From Thermoleophilaceae bacterium (GTDB lineage: Bacteria > Actinomycetota > Thermoleophilia > Solirubrobacterales > Thermoleophilaceae): 34,498 nt of DNA. Location of the stretch: assembly GCA_030447905.1 (NCBI GenBank), contig JAUJNZ010000001.1, positions 101,352-135,849 of the forward strand, read 5' to 3'. A program made the position numbers and the translations under genes. The notes below the pieces were generated by a model. The model had not been told where the DNA came from, did no database searches, and was given only the letters and a program-made list of their open reading frames with translations. Below are positions 14,556 through 23,754 of this stretch, in pieces (position 1 is the stretch's first letter; each line of letters starts with the position of its first letter).

Positions 14556-15889
14556 GCGCCCCCGAGCCCTTCGGCGCCGAGGCCTTCGACTCCCGGGCGG
14601 TTCCCGACGAGGATCGAACCGGCCGCGACCGCGAGGCGGCCCGCCGCGAGCGCGCCGCCCGGCGCGCCGCCCGCGGCTCCACCCTGGCGCCGCCTCAGCC
14701 CCCGGCCGGGCGCTCGACCCCGGGCCAGGTGTCCGGGCGCGACGGGAGGGCCGCTCGTCCGCGCATCGGCGGAGGAGGCTCGGGCGGCGACGGGCCGCCG
14801 CGGCGCCCGGGTGGGCGCCCGCCCGCACCCGCACGAGAGCCGCTGCGCCGCCGTCGCCTCGGCCTTGCCGTCGTCCTGGCCCTCGCCCTGGTGATCGTGA
14901 TCTGGATCGTCGCCGGCTTCTGGGCGCCCTTCGCCGGCCAGGGTGACGAGCCGGTGCGCGTCCGAATCCCGCAGGGGGCGGGGACCCAGGAGATCGCCGG
15001 CATCCTCGACGAGCGCGGAGTAGTGGCCAGTGGAGCGGTGTTCAGCGCTCGCGTCCGGCTCTCGGGCCGAGGCGCAGAGCTCAAGCCCGGCAGCTACACC
15101 CTGCGCAGCGGCATGGGCTATGGAGCCGCGATCGCCGAGCTCGCGGAGGGGCCGGCGCGCAACGTGACCAACGTGACCGTCCCGGAGGGGCGCGCGCGTG
15201 GCGAGATCGCGCCGGTCGTCGAAGCGGCTGGACTCGAGGGCAGCTACGCGCGGGCCAGCCAGGACTCGCCCCGGCTCGATCCCGCCGACTTCGGCGCCGA
15301 GAACGCCGAGAGCCTCGAGGGCTTCCTCTTCCCCTCGACCTACGAGCTGCGCCGCGGCGCGTCGGCCAGCGAGCTCGTCTCCCGCCAGCTCGACGCCTTC
15401 AAGCGGGAGTTCCGCCGGGTCGACCTGAGCGGGGCCCGGCGGCGAAATCTCTCCGCCTACGAGGTGCTGACCATCGCCTCCATGGTCGAGCGCGAGGCCC
15501 AGCTCGACCGCGAGCGGCCGCTGATCGCCTCGGTGATCTACAACCGCATCGCCCGGGGTGAGCCGCTCGGCATCGACGCCACGATCCGCTTTGCGACGGA
15601 GAACTGGGAGCGACCCCTGACCCAGTCGCAGCTGGCCGTCGACTCGCCCTACAACACGCGCGAGAACGCCGGTCTTCCGCCCGGGCCGATCGGCAACCCC
15701 GGCCTGCCCTCGATCCGGGCGGCGGCCAAGCCGGCGCGGAGCAACTACCTGTTCTACGTCGTCAAGCCCAACACGTGCGGCGAGCACGCCTTCTCGCGCA
15801 CAGCCGGCGAGTTTGCCCGCGACAGCCAGGCCTACAACTCGGAGCGCGCCGCCCGTGGCGGCCGGTCGCCCGACGACTGCCCGGAGTAG
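14552..15889 (+). CDS. mltG: Endolytic murein transglycosylase MltG (YceG-like)
   Basis: The protein has 445 residues. It begins with a disordered, Arg/Pro/Gly-rich cytoplasmic tail of about 105 residues, then a single membrane helix (about 108-128), then a LysM-like subdomain (VRIPQGAGTQEIAGIL) and the YceG catalytic domain. ESLEGFLFPSTYEL, LTIASMVEREAQLD (catalytic Glu in MVERE) and VIYNRIARGEPLGIDATIRFA are diagnostic. The C-terminal NYLFYVVKPNTCGEHAFSRT is also typical. It cleaves nascent peptidoglycan strands at the outer face of the membrane. The start is the TTG overlapping the ruvX stop. The long N-terminal tail is common in actinobacterial versions. Confidence 0.93.
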   Translation: MSAPEPFGAEAFDSRAVPDEDRTGRDREAARRERAARRAARGSTLAPPQPPAGRSTPGQVSGRDGRAARPRIGGGGSGGDGPPRRPGGRPPAPAREPLRRRRLGLAVVLALALVIVIWIVAGFWAPFAGQGDEPVRVRIPQGAGTQEIAGILDERGVVASGAVFSARVRLSGRGAELKPGSYTLRSGMGYGAAIAELAEGPARNVTNVTVPEGRARGEIAPVVEAAGLEGSYARASQDSPRLDPADFGAENAESLEGFLFPSTYELRRGASASELVSRQLDAFKREFRRVDLSGARRRNLSAYEVLTIASMVEREAQLDRERPLIASVIYNRIARGEPLGIDATIRFATENWERPLTQSQLAVDSPYNTRENAGLPPGPIGNPGLPSIRAAAKPARSNYLFYVVKPNTCGEHAFSRTAGEFARDSQAYNSERAARGGRSPDDCPE

Positions 15890-15931
15890 CGCTCCCCAAG
15901 CGGGCGCTCAGCGACCCCGTCGCCTCGTCGG

Positions 15932-16726
15932 GTGACTCCCCTCGCGGGGGTCCTCGGCTACCCCGTCGCCCACAGCCGCTCGCCGGCGATGCACAACGCC
16001 GCCTTCGCGGCGGTCGCCCTCGACTGGCGCTACGTGAAGCTGCCGGTGCCCCCGTCTCTGTTCGTCGAGACCGTCCGCGCCCTGCCGGGCTCGGGGTATC
16101 GCGGCGCCAACGTGACCATCCCCCACAAGCTCTCGGCCCTGGAGGTCGCCGACAGCGCCACCGCGGCCGCGCGGGGAGTGGGCGCCGCCAACACCCTGAC
16201 CTTCGCGGCGGAAGGGGCGATCGAGGCAGACAACACCGACGCGGGCGGCTTCCTCGACGCCCTCGGCGAGTCGCCGCGCGGCCGGCGCGCGCTCGTGCTC
16301 GGCGCGGGCGGGGCGGGGCGGGCGGTGGCGTGGGCGCTGCGGGAGGAGGGCGCCGGCGAGGTCCTGATCTGGAACCGCACGCCGGAGCGGGCCGAGGATC
16401 TCGCGCGCGAGCTCGACCTCGACGCCGTGGTCGCGCCGAGAGGCGCCGACATCGTGGTCAACGCGACCTCGGTCGGCCTCGATGCGGTGGAGCCCGCCGA
16501 GGCCGTGTGCGCGCTGGGGCTCGAGCCCCTCGACGCGCCGGCGGTCGTCGTTGACCTCGTCTACGCCGAGCGGGCGACTCCGGTCGTCGCCTGGGCAGAG
16601 CGGGTCGGTGCCCGGGTGGTCGACGGGCTCGAGGTGCTCGTGCGCCAGGGAGTTCGTAGCTTCGAGCGCTGGACCGGCCAGGCGCCACCGCTGGACGTCA
16701 TGCGCGCCGCCGCACGCGAAGGCTGA
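15932..16726 (+). CDS. aroE: Shikimate dehydrogenase
   Basis: This 264-residue enzyme carries out NADPH-dependent reduction of 3-dehydroshikimate. The substrate domain has VLGYPVAHSRSPAMHN (Ser pair), GANVTIPHK (catalytic Lys) and ADNTDAGGF (catalytic Asp). The cofactor domain has LVLGAGGAGRAVAWAL and WNRTPERAEDLA with the NADP-preferring Asn-Arg-Thr turn. The start is the GTG at 15932, 42 bases after mltG. In this genome aroE marks the left border of the decayed pilus/signalling block, and the other four aro activities lie on its right border at 25.8-29.0 kb. Confidence 0.95.
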   Translation: MTPLAGVLGYPVAHSRSPAMHNAAFAAVALDWRYVKLPVPPSLFVETVRALPGSGYRGANVTIPHKLSALEVADSATAAARGVGAANTLTFAAEGAIEADNTDAGGFLDALGESPRGRRALVLGAGGAGRAVAWALREEGAGEVLIWNRTPERAEDLARELDLDAVVAPRGADIVVNATSVGLDAVEPAEAVCALGLEPLDAPAVVVDLVYAERATPVVAWAERVGARVVDGLEVLVRQGVRSFERWTGQAPPLDVMRAAAREG

Positions 16727-16762
16727 GCTCCTCAACTTCCTCGGCCCCTGCCGATAGAAACC

Positions 16763-17323
16763 ATGGCGATCTCCCCCCCCCCTCTGCTCTTCGCTCTGAT
16801 AGCAGCGCTGGCGCTTCTGGCCGTGGTGACGGGCATGCGCCTCATGGGCGGCGGTGGGGAGGAGGAGCAGACCTCAAGGCCCCCCTCGGGCCAGACCAGC
16901 ACCTCGATGACCGCCACCCCCTCGGGTCAGGCGTCTGCGCCTCCATCTGCGTCACGCTCGGCCCGTCCCCGCCGCGCGACCGCGGCGAAGCGAGCCCGCG
17001 ACGAGGCGAAGGGATCCGACCCTCAGCGCGCGTCCTGCGCGCGCTCGCGCAGCGCAAGGTCGTGGTCCTCTTCTTCGGGCAGTACCTCGGCGCCGACGAC
17101 CGGGCGACCCGCCGAGCCGTTCGCGCGATCGGCCGCACGCGCGGCGTGGACGTGTTTGCGGACTCCATCAAGGATGTCGCGGACTACCCGCGCGTCGCAT
17201 CGGGACTCGGCATCCAGCAGAGCGTCGACCGCGGTCATCGATCAGCAAGGCCGCGCGCGCGTCGTGGAGGGATTTCTCGACGAAGGCTCGCTCAGTCAGC
17301 TCGTCGCCGACGCTCGGTCTTAA
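16763..17323 (+). pseudogene. Membrane-anchored thioredoxin-like protein, two frameshifts and a 10-C tract
   Basis: The ATG at 16763 starts a signal-anchor (PPLLFALIAALALLAVVTGMRL) and a Ser/Thr/Pro-rich linker. Ten consecutive C bases lie at 16773-16782, in codons 4-7. At about 17015 the frame shifts to ALAQRKVVVLFFGQYLGAD, GVDVFADSIKDVADYPRVAS and LGIQQS. Near 17220 it returns to the first frame with STAVIDQQGRARVVEGFLD and a final SLSQLVADARS. The joined parts look like a thioredoxin-fold module: strand, helix, a cis-Pro-like turn before STAVID, and a C-terminal helix, but without a CxxC motif. Its position just before pilB suggests a pilus-linked role, which is inference. Confidence 0.6.
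16773..16782 (+). repeat. Ten-base C homopolymer at a 5' coding end
   Basis: A run of exactly ten C bases lies ten bases after the A of the start codon of the secreted thioredoxin-like gene. It is the longest homopolymer I noticed in the window. Slippage here would switch the reading frame. Confidence 0.85.
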
Positions 17324-17392
17324 GTCCGCACCGTGGGTGCCGATAGCTACCAGGCGATGATCGATCTTCGCCCGCCCGCCTTTGCCCCGGTG

Positions 17393-17467
17393 TCCGGGGC
17401 CCCGGATGCCCTGAACGAGCCGGCCCGGCCGCGGTCATGCAACCGGGTGTCCGGATCGCCCGGTTGC
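17393..17467 (+). promoter_or_regulatory. Structured leader before pilB: 14-bp palindrome and 9-bp inverted repeat
   Basis: Bases 17393-17406 form a perfect 14-bp palindrome (TCCGGGGCCCCGGA). GCAACCGGG (17439-17447) pairs with CCCGGTTGC (17459-17467). Together they lie just before the Shine-Dalgarno sequence at 17481. They could be an RNA leader structure, an operator pair, or a terminator for the gene upstream. No riboswitch consensus was recognised by eye. Confidence 0.4.
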
Positions 17468-17480
17468 GAACACGCCGCCC

Positions 17481-17487
17481 AGGAGGT
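17481..17487 (+). promoter_or_regulatory. Strong Shine-Dalgarno (AGGAGGT) for pilB
   Basis: AGGAGGT lies six bases before the ATG at 17494. It is one of very few strong ribosome-binding sites in the window and decides the pilB start over the GTG/ATG codons upstream. Confidence 0.7.
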
Positions 17488-17493
17488 ACGGCC

Positions 17494-19015
17494 ATGACCG
17501 GACTCACGTTCGATGCGGTCTCGAACGGCTCGACCGAGGAGCAGTCACGGTCCATCGAGACGCCAGCGCCCGAGGCGCCGGCGGGCATCACTCCTCCGCG
17601 CCACCGGGGCCGGTCCTCGGCTCCGCTCGCCGAGGTCCTCGTGGAGCTCGGCTTCACCTCGCGCCAGCGCGCCGACGCCGCGATCGAGGAGAGCCGCAGG
17701 ACCGGTACCGAGCCCGAGCGGATCCTGCGCACCGCCCACGCGGTGACCGCCGATCAACTCACCCGGGCCGTCGCGGAGCGGCTCGGCATCGACTTCGTCG
17801 ATCTCTCCGTCTCCAAGGCGGACCTGGCCGCGGCGAAACATGATCAGCGCCGAGGCCGCCAAGCGCTACGGGGCCGTACCGATCGGCTTCGACGAGGGCG
17901 GGCGACTGCTGATCGCCATGGCCGACCCCGCAAACGTCCTGGCCTTCGACGACCTGAGGCTCGTAACCGGCCACGAGGTGCGTCCGGTCACCGCCTCCGC
18001 CGACGACATCGAGTCGGTGGTCGGCCGCATGAGCCGTTTCGACGAGGCGGTCGCCTCGGCGCTCGAGGAAAGGAGGAAGAGCTCCCCGTCGTCCCCGAGA
18101 TCCGCGAGTCCGCCGAGGACGCGCCCGCGATCCGGCTCGTCGCGTCGGGCTCAAGGTCGAGAAGCGGCCGGTCGACGTGCGCGTCGTGACCATGCCCTCG
18201 GTGCACGGCGAAGGAGTGGTCATGCGCCTCCTGACCAAGGACCACGGGCTCCTCAACCTCGATGGCCTCGGGATGCGTCCGGTGCCCTTCGAGCGCTTCG
18301 AGCGCTCGATCGACCAGCCCTACGGAGCCATTCTCGTCACCGGACCCACCGGCTCGGGGAAGACGACGACCCTGGATTTCGGCGCTCAGCGAGGTCAACG
18401 ACGTGGGGCGCAACATCATCACCATCGAGGATCCGGTCGAGTACCAGATCTCCGGCGTCACCCAGCTCCAGGTGCAGCAGCGGAGTGGGCTCACCTTCGC
18501 GACCGGCCTGCGGTCCATGCTTCGCGCCGACCCCGACGTGATCATGGTCGCTGAGATCCGCGACGCCGACACCGCGCGCATGTCGAGGCTGCTCACCGGC
18601 CACCTCGTGCTCTCGCCGCTCCACACCAACGACGCGGCCTCGGCGATCACGCGCCTCACCGAGATGGGGGTCGAGCCCTTCCTGACCGCGTCCGCACTCG
18701 ACCGCGTGGTCGCTCAGCGACTCGCCCGGACCCTATGCGTGCACTGCAAGGCGCCCCACGTGCTGAGCGCCGACTACCTGGAGAAGGTCGGCTACCCGGT
18801 GGGCGTCGACCTCGAGGTATACGAGCCCAAGGATGCGCCCGCTGCGCCCACTCCGGCTACAAGGGCCGCCTCGGCCTCTACGAGGTGATGGCTCTCTCCG
18901 AGGAGATCCGCGCGATGTGCGTGGACCGCGCATCGGCGGCGGTCATTCGCGACAAGGCGGTCGAGCAGGGACCTCCATCCTCGAGCCGGTGATGATCGTC
19001 GACCAGATCGAGTAG
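17494..19015 (+). pseudogene. pilB: Type IV pilus/type II secretion assembly ATPase (PilB/GspE), broken
   Basis: The order of a PilB/GspE protein is complete, but it is split over six frame changes. The N-terminal MshEN-type domain has AEVLVELGFTSRQRADAAIE. A second N-terminal part from 17840 has AEAAKRYGAVPIGFDEGGRL. PEIRESAEDAPAIRLV then jumps at about 18145 straight to GLKVEKRPVDVRVVTMPS, which drops some 60-70 residues normally containing the ASDIHxEP motif. Walker A is [11 protein letters not shown] (about 18340-18372). After a shift come the Asp box [12 protein letters not shown], Walker [13 protein letters not shown], the His box LHTNDAASA, and the zinc cysteines CVHC and CARC in yet another frame. 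The protein would normally power pilus extension at the inner face of the membrane. As read it cannot work. Confidence 0.85.
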
Positions 19016-19102
19016 AGACGTTGTGGCTCCGCGTGAAGTGTCAGTCGCCCGCGCGAGTTGGGGTTCGCTCAAGTTTCTCGCATCTGAGCCGATCACCATT
19101 GC

Positions 19103-19461
19103 ATGGAAACGCACTACCTAAACCGCCGCCCGTCGGAGGAGGCGGCGGCACACCACCGCTGGCTGGGCGTCGGGGAGTCGCTCGAGTCGGATTCCCGCGA
19201 GGCCGGGCGGGCGGCGGCTCGCCAGGCGCTCGAAAGCAGAGACCCGAAGCTCCTGCTGCTCTTCTGCTCGGATGCCCACGACCTGGACGGCCTTCTGGCC
19301 GCGATCAACGAGGAATCCAAGGGTGCGCCGCTCTAGGACGGGTCGCACAGCACGGGCGCGGCGCGCCGGTGGCGGGGTTCTACACCTACGGCGAGATCGC
19401 CCGCACGCGGGGCGTGACGGGCTTTCACAACCAGACCCTGGTGGTCCTGGCGCTCGGTTGA
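19103..19461 (+). pseudogene. FIST sensory-domain protein with most of its body deleted
   Basis: The ATG at 19103 begins WLGVGESLESDSREAGRAA, then DPKLLLLFCSDAHDLDGLL, the start of a FIST N-terminal domain. After about 75 residues (INEESKGAPL) the frame stops. From about 19345 another frame gives GAPVAGFYTYGEIARTRGV and GFHNQTLVVLALG, which is the end of the FIST_C domain. A whole protein has about 380 residues, so roughly 270 are missing. The two edges share a short GCGCCG. FIST proteins are ligand sensors often encoded beside GGDEF/EAL proteins, and this one stops five bases before such a gene. Confidence 0.7.
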
Positions 19462-19465
19462 TCCG

Positions 19466-22171
19466 ATGAATCCGCTCGGGCAGTGGGCCACCGAGCAGCT
19501 GACCGCGTTCGCCACGTCGGTCTCGGCCGCCTCCAGTCGGGAGTCGGCCCTGCGCCGTGGAGTCGAGGGGGCGGCCGAGGCCCTTGAGGCAGAGGTGGCG
19601 GCGATGGTCGACGGCCACTCGGTGGTCATGTCGGTGGGCTTCTCGCCGGGACAGGTGCCCGAAGGCGCACTCGTCCTGGTCGGGGAGGGTCGAGCCAGCC
19701 GCTTGGAGATCCCCGGCGCCGGCAGCTGCCCCGCCACCTGCGCTTCCCTGGAGGACGGCAAATCCCGGAAGAGCCTCGTCCTCGCTCGCTCGGGAAGCGA
19801 GGGCTTTGCCACCGAGGAGGCCCACCTCCTCCGCGGCTTCGCGCGCGTGCTCGCACTCACGCTGCGGACGCTGGTCGTGCTCGACGAGGAGAGAGAGCTG
19901 CGAAAGACGACCGAGCGCGAGGTTCATGAGCGAGTGCTGGCCGAACAAGCGCTGCGAGAAAGCCAGGAGCGGGCCCAGCTGATCGTCGACACGGCGCACG
20001 ACGCGTTCGTATCCATGGACGCCGACGGCCTGATCACCGCCTGGAACCCGGCTGCCGAGCGCACGTTCGGTTGGCGTCGGTCGGAGGTGGTCGGACGGCC
20101 TATTGAGACGGTCATCCCCCCACGCCTCCGCAAGGCGTACCGTCGAGGCCTCGAGCGCTTCCTCGCTCCGGGGGAGGGAAAGCTGCCGGAAGGGCAGCTC
20201 GAGCTCGTTGCCCTCCACCGCGGGGGTTATGAGTTTCCGGTGGAGCTGACGATCACGGCCCTGCAGACAGCCGAGTCCTGGGTGTTCCACTCCTTTCTCC
20301 GCGACATCACCGCGCGCCGGCGCGTCCAGCGAGATCTGGAGCAGCGCGCTGCTCAACAGGCGAGCGTCGCCGCGCTCGGGCGAAAGGCGCTCGAGGGGAT
20401 CCACCTGTCGCAGTTGATGAAGGAGACGGCGCGTGGCTTGGCCGAGACCCTGGGAGTCGAGTACACCGCCATCCTGGAGCTTCTCCCCAACGGCACGGAA
20501 CTGGTGCCTCGGGAGGGGATCGGCGTGCGCAAGGACACGCGGATATCCGCCGGAGCGGGCTCCGCGGCGGGCTACACCATCCGCTCCGCCGCTCCCGTGG
20601 TGGTCGAGGACTGGCGATCCGAGTCCCGGTTCGCTGGCGGCCCGCTTGCAGAGCAGGATGGGCTCGCGAGCGGCATGAGCACCGTTATCCGCGGCAGGGA
20701 GCGACCCTTCGGCGTGCTGCTCGCCCAGACGCGCACCGCGCGCAGTTTCTCTCCCGACGACGTGAACTTTCTCGAGGCCACGGCCAACGTCCTGGCCGAC
20801 GCGATTGAGCGCCAGCGGGTGGAGGAGGAGATCCGCCACCAGGCCCTGCACGACCCCCTTACCGGGCTCCCGAACCGGATGCTGTTCTTGGACCGCCTAA
20901 GGCACGCGAACGCCCGCTCGCGGCGCTCTCGCGCGTCGGTTGGGGTGCTGTTCATTGACATCGACCGCTTCAAGGCGATCAACGACAGCCTGAGCCACGA
21001 GGCCGGGGACGAGCTGCTGAGGGCGCTCGGGCCACGGCTCAACGAGGCGCTTCGCGTCGAGGACACGCTCGCGCGCTTTGGGGGCGACGAGTTCGTCGTC
21101 CTCTGCGAGGAAATCAACGACGAGCGCGACGCCGTGGCGGTCGCCGAGCGCGTCGTGACGGCGTTTGCCCGCCCATTCATCATTCACGGTGTCGAGTACC
21201 CCGTGACCGCCAGCGTGGGCGTCGCGCTGGCGACTGCCGGTAGCCGGGATCCCGAGGAGCTCATCCGCGACGCCGACGCAGCGATGTACCAGGCCAAGCA
21301 GCTCGGCGGCGGACGCTACGAGCTCTGCGACGAGCGCATGAGGGTCCGCTCCCTCAGCCGCCTGCATAACGAGGAAGAGCTGCGTCTGGCGATCGAACGG
21401 CACGAGTTGCGTGCCTACTACCAGCCCATCGTCAGCGCCGAGCGCGGCGAGGCCCGCGGCTTCGAGGCTCTTCTGCGCTGGGAGCACCCCACACGGGGAC
21501 TGCTGCCGCCCGCGGAGTTCATCCCGCTGGCCGAGAGGAGCGGCCTGATCTCGCCCATCGGGAGGTGGATGCTCGAGCAGTCCTGCCGGCAGACGGCTAG
21601 ATGGATCGCGGACCACCCCTCCTGGTCAAACTTGCGGATAAGCGTGAACCTGTCCCCGTGCCAGGTGGCCAAGCCCGATTTCGCGGAGATGGTGGCCGAT
21701 GTCCTCGACCGCACCGGAGTCAAGCCCGGGAACCTCGCCCTCGAGATAACGGAGAGCGTCCTGATCGAGGACACCGAGTCCTCGCTCGAGCGCCTGTACG
21801 CACTCAAGGCGCTGGGCGTGTCGCTCGTCCTCGACAATTTCGGTACCGGTTACTCGTCGCTCAAGTACCTGGAGCGCTTTCCGATCGACGAGCTCAAGGT
21901 GGATCGCTCGTTTGTCGCAGGGCTCGGTAACAACGCAAGCGCCGCTGCGATCGTGACCGCGGTGGTGTCCATGGCCGGGGCCCTCGGGATCACCGTCGTG
22001 GCCGAGGGGGTCGAGACTGCCGACGAGGAGTCTCGAGGTTGGACGCTCGGTTGTCAGTTCGCCCAGGGATACCGCTTCGCCCGGCCACTGTCCGCGAAGG
22101 ATGCCGAGGCATGGCTCTTCTCGAACGGTAGAAACCGCTCGACGCTGCCCTTGGTGGCCCATGACCGCTAG
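19466..22171 (+). CDS. PAS-GAF-GGDEF-EAL cyclic-di-GMP signalling protein
   Basis: The protein has 901 residues. Order: an N-terminal GAF-like region (about 1-140) with a short coiled coil (about 140-168), PAS (about 170-290, DAFVSMDADGLITAWNPAAE), GAF (about 305-450, ETLGVEYTAILELL), GGDEF (455-620) and EAL (635-885). The cyclase site reads FGGDEFV (538-544), so synthesis of c-di-GMP is plausible. The EAL site has GFEALLRWEHP, SVNLSP, EITES, LKVDRSF and VAEGVET. The metal-binding pair usually written DDFGTGYS is D790-N791 here, a change at the second Asp that could weaken hydrolysis. No membrane helix is seen. It is the only long intact gene between aroE and the phosphatase at 23.8 kb. Confidence 0.93.
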   Translation: MNPLGQWATEQLTAFATSVSAASSRESALRRGVEGAAEALEAEVAAMVDGHSVVMSVGFSPGQVPEGALVLVGEGRASRLEIPGAGSCPATCASLEDGKSRKSLVLARSGSEGFATEEAHLLRGFARVLALTLRTLVVLDEERELRKTTEREVHERVLAEQALRESQERAQLIVDTAHDAFVSMDADGLITAWNPAAERTFGWRRSEVVGRPIETVIPPRLRKAYRRGLERFLAPGEGKLPEGQLELVALHRGGYEFPVELTITALQTAESWVFHSFLRDITARRRVQRDLEQRAAQQASVAALGRKALEGIHLSQLMKETARGLAETLGVEYTAILELLPNGTELVPREGIGVRKDTRISAGAGSAAGYTIRSAAPVVVEDWRSESRFAGGPLAEQDGLASGMSTVIRGRERPFGVLLAQTRTARSFSPDDVNFLEATANVLADAIERQRVEEEIRHQALHDPLTGLPNRMLFLDRLRHANARSRRSRASVGVLFIDIDRFKAINDSLSHEAGDELLRALGPRLNEALRVEDTLARFGGDEFVVLCEEINDERDAVAVAERVVTAFARPFIIHGVEYPVTASVGVALATAGSRDPEELIRDADAAMYQAKQLGGGRYELCDERMRVRSLSRLHNEEELRLAIERHELRAYYQPIVSAERGEARGFEALLRWEHPTRGLLPPAEFIPLAERSGLISPIGRWMLEQSCRQTARWIADHPSWSNLRISVNLSPCQVAKPDFAEMVADVLDRTGVKPGNLALEITESVLIEDTESSLERLYALKALGVSLVLDNFGTGYSSLKYLERFPIDELKVDRSFVAGLGNNASAAAIVTAVVSMAGALGITVVAEGVETADEESRGWTLGCQFAQGYRFARPLSAKDAEAWLFSNGRNRSTLPLVAHDR

Positions 22172-22377
22172 CCGACGCCGCACGACGCCAGGCTCGGCCT
22201 CGCTCAAGCGTCGCACCAGCCTGGCAGGGCGCCCTTGAGGCGGTGGGAGATCCTCGGTTGGCACTCCGAAAGGCGATCGCTCGGGCGATGCAGGGGTCTT
22301 CGCTGTAGCTTTCGCGGCCGTGGCGCTTACTCGAGTCCCCACGCGGGTGAAGTGTCCGCCCCACCGCGCCAGAGGTC

Positions 22378-23681
22378 ATGAGCCGGTGGGAACTGGCCGG
22401 TAGGAAGGGAATCCGAAGGCCCGTGCTATCGCCTTCTCAACCTTCACCTACACGGCTCCCGGGTCCGTTGCTTGATCCGTTGCCCCAGCCGGCCTTGTTG
22501 CTCGAGGCCGACGGCCATATTGCCGATTTGAACGATCTGGCGTCCGTGATGTTCAGAGCTGCCCCGGCCGATCTTCGCGGCTCGAGGGCCCGAGCACTGC
22601 TCGGTGACGTCGCGCCCCTGATGCAGTGGCTGGCCAGCGATCGCCGTCCCGTGGTTTTCCGTCAGCGCCTCGAGGCCCGCCGGTCGAACAACGTTCCGTT
22701 CACCGTCGACCTGAGCGCGCGCCGCTGCGGTCGCGAAGGCGCGAGGCAGGGGCTCTGCTTGCTCTCCGAGCTCGGCGAGGATCGACTGACGGCCGAAGCT
22801 CAGCTCTACTTGACATCGCCTTCGAGACGGCCCCGATCGGCATGGCCCTCTTCAACACCGACGGGCAGTACCTCCGCGTCAACTCTGCGCTCTGCGGTCT
22901 GCTCGGGCGCGATGCGGAGGACCTCTTAGGTCGCCGCGACCAGGAGCTCACCCATCCCGACGACCGCCAGGCGGACGTCGAGGCTGCCTGGCGGGCCCTC
23001 AGAGGAGAGATCGATACGTTTCAGTGCGAGAAGCGCTTCCTACGGCCCGACGGCGCTCAGGTCTGGGCGATCGCGAACCTCTCTTTCCTGCGCACCTCAG
23101 AAGGCCATCCCCTGAGCTGGGTCGGGCAGTTTCAGGACGTCACCGAGCGCAAGGACCGGGAGGCGTACCTGCAAGAACTACTCCGATCGAGACCCCTTGA
23201 CGGGCGTCTACAACCGACGCTGTCTAGAGAAGAGGCTCGAGCAGATGATCGAGCGAGGCCGCAAGGGTGCCGTGCTCGTGGTCGACCTCGATCGCTTCAA
23301 GGAGATCAACGACTCCTACGGCCACCGCGCTGGCGACCTGGTGCCATCGGCGTGAGCTCGGCGCTGCGTGAGACCCCGAGAAGCGACGACATCATCGCCC
23401 GGATCGGCGGCGACGAGTTCGCGCTCGTGCTCGCCGACGCCAGTGAGCCGGAAGCGGCCGACCTCGTCGGACTCGTCACCGAGGTGGTCGAGGCTCAGCG
23501 ATTCGCGTTCGACTCCTCCGCGTCCGTCTCCGCGAGCGTCGGCATGACTTGCTTCGGGCCTAGGCGACTGGTCCGTGCAGAAACCGCCCTCGCGCGGGCC
23601 GATCGCGCGATGTATCGGGCAAAGACCAGCGGCCGCGGCCGGTGGGGCGACGGGACGTCGACCACCGTTACCGCACCTTGA
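22378..23681 (+). pseudogene. PAS-PAS-GGDEF diguanylate cyclase, at least three frame breaks
   Basis: The first frame (22378 to about 22805) carries a PAS-like segment (LLLEADGHIADLNDLASVMF). A second frame then gives a clear PAS/PAC: AFETAPIGMALFNTDGQYL, then [16 protein letters not shown]. At 23191 a third frame holds the start of a GGDEF domain ([26 protein letters not shown]) until a stop at 23354. The second frame then resumes with IIARIGGDEFALVLAD (motif at 23406-23420) and RADRAMYRAK. Some bases are missing around 23345. With all breaks repaired it would be a cytoplasmic diguanylate cyclase. As read it cannot be made. Confidence 0.8.
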
Positions 23682-23742
23682 ACCTCCCGCTCGACCCTTT
23701 AGCTCGTACTTGGCGGTTTAGCTCGCCCTTGCGCGGCTCGGT

Positions 23743-23748
23743 TAGGGT
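23743..23748 (+). promoter_or_regulatory. TAGGGT -10-like hexamer before the SpoIIE phosphatase
   Basis: TAGGGT ends six bases before the GTG at 23755, which opens a nine-residue frame overlapping the phosphatase start. It resembles the TAGGCT boxes elsewhere but differs at one base. Confidence 0.3.
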
Positions 23749-23754
23749 GAGCGT

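Noticed and set aside
15775-16554. A plus-strand frame overlapping mltG and aroE
   Set aside because: Arg/Gly/Pro-rich translation out of frame with both recognised genes; a shadow.
17324-17493. c-di-GMP riboswitch before pilB
   Set aside because: Hairpins are present, but I could not line up the conserved GEMM core by eye, so it is kept only as an unnamed structured leader.
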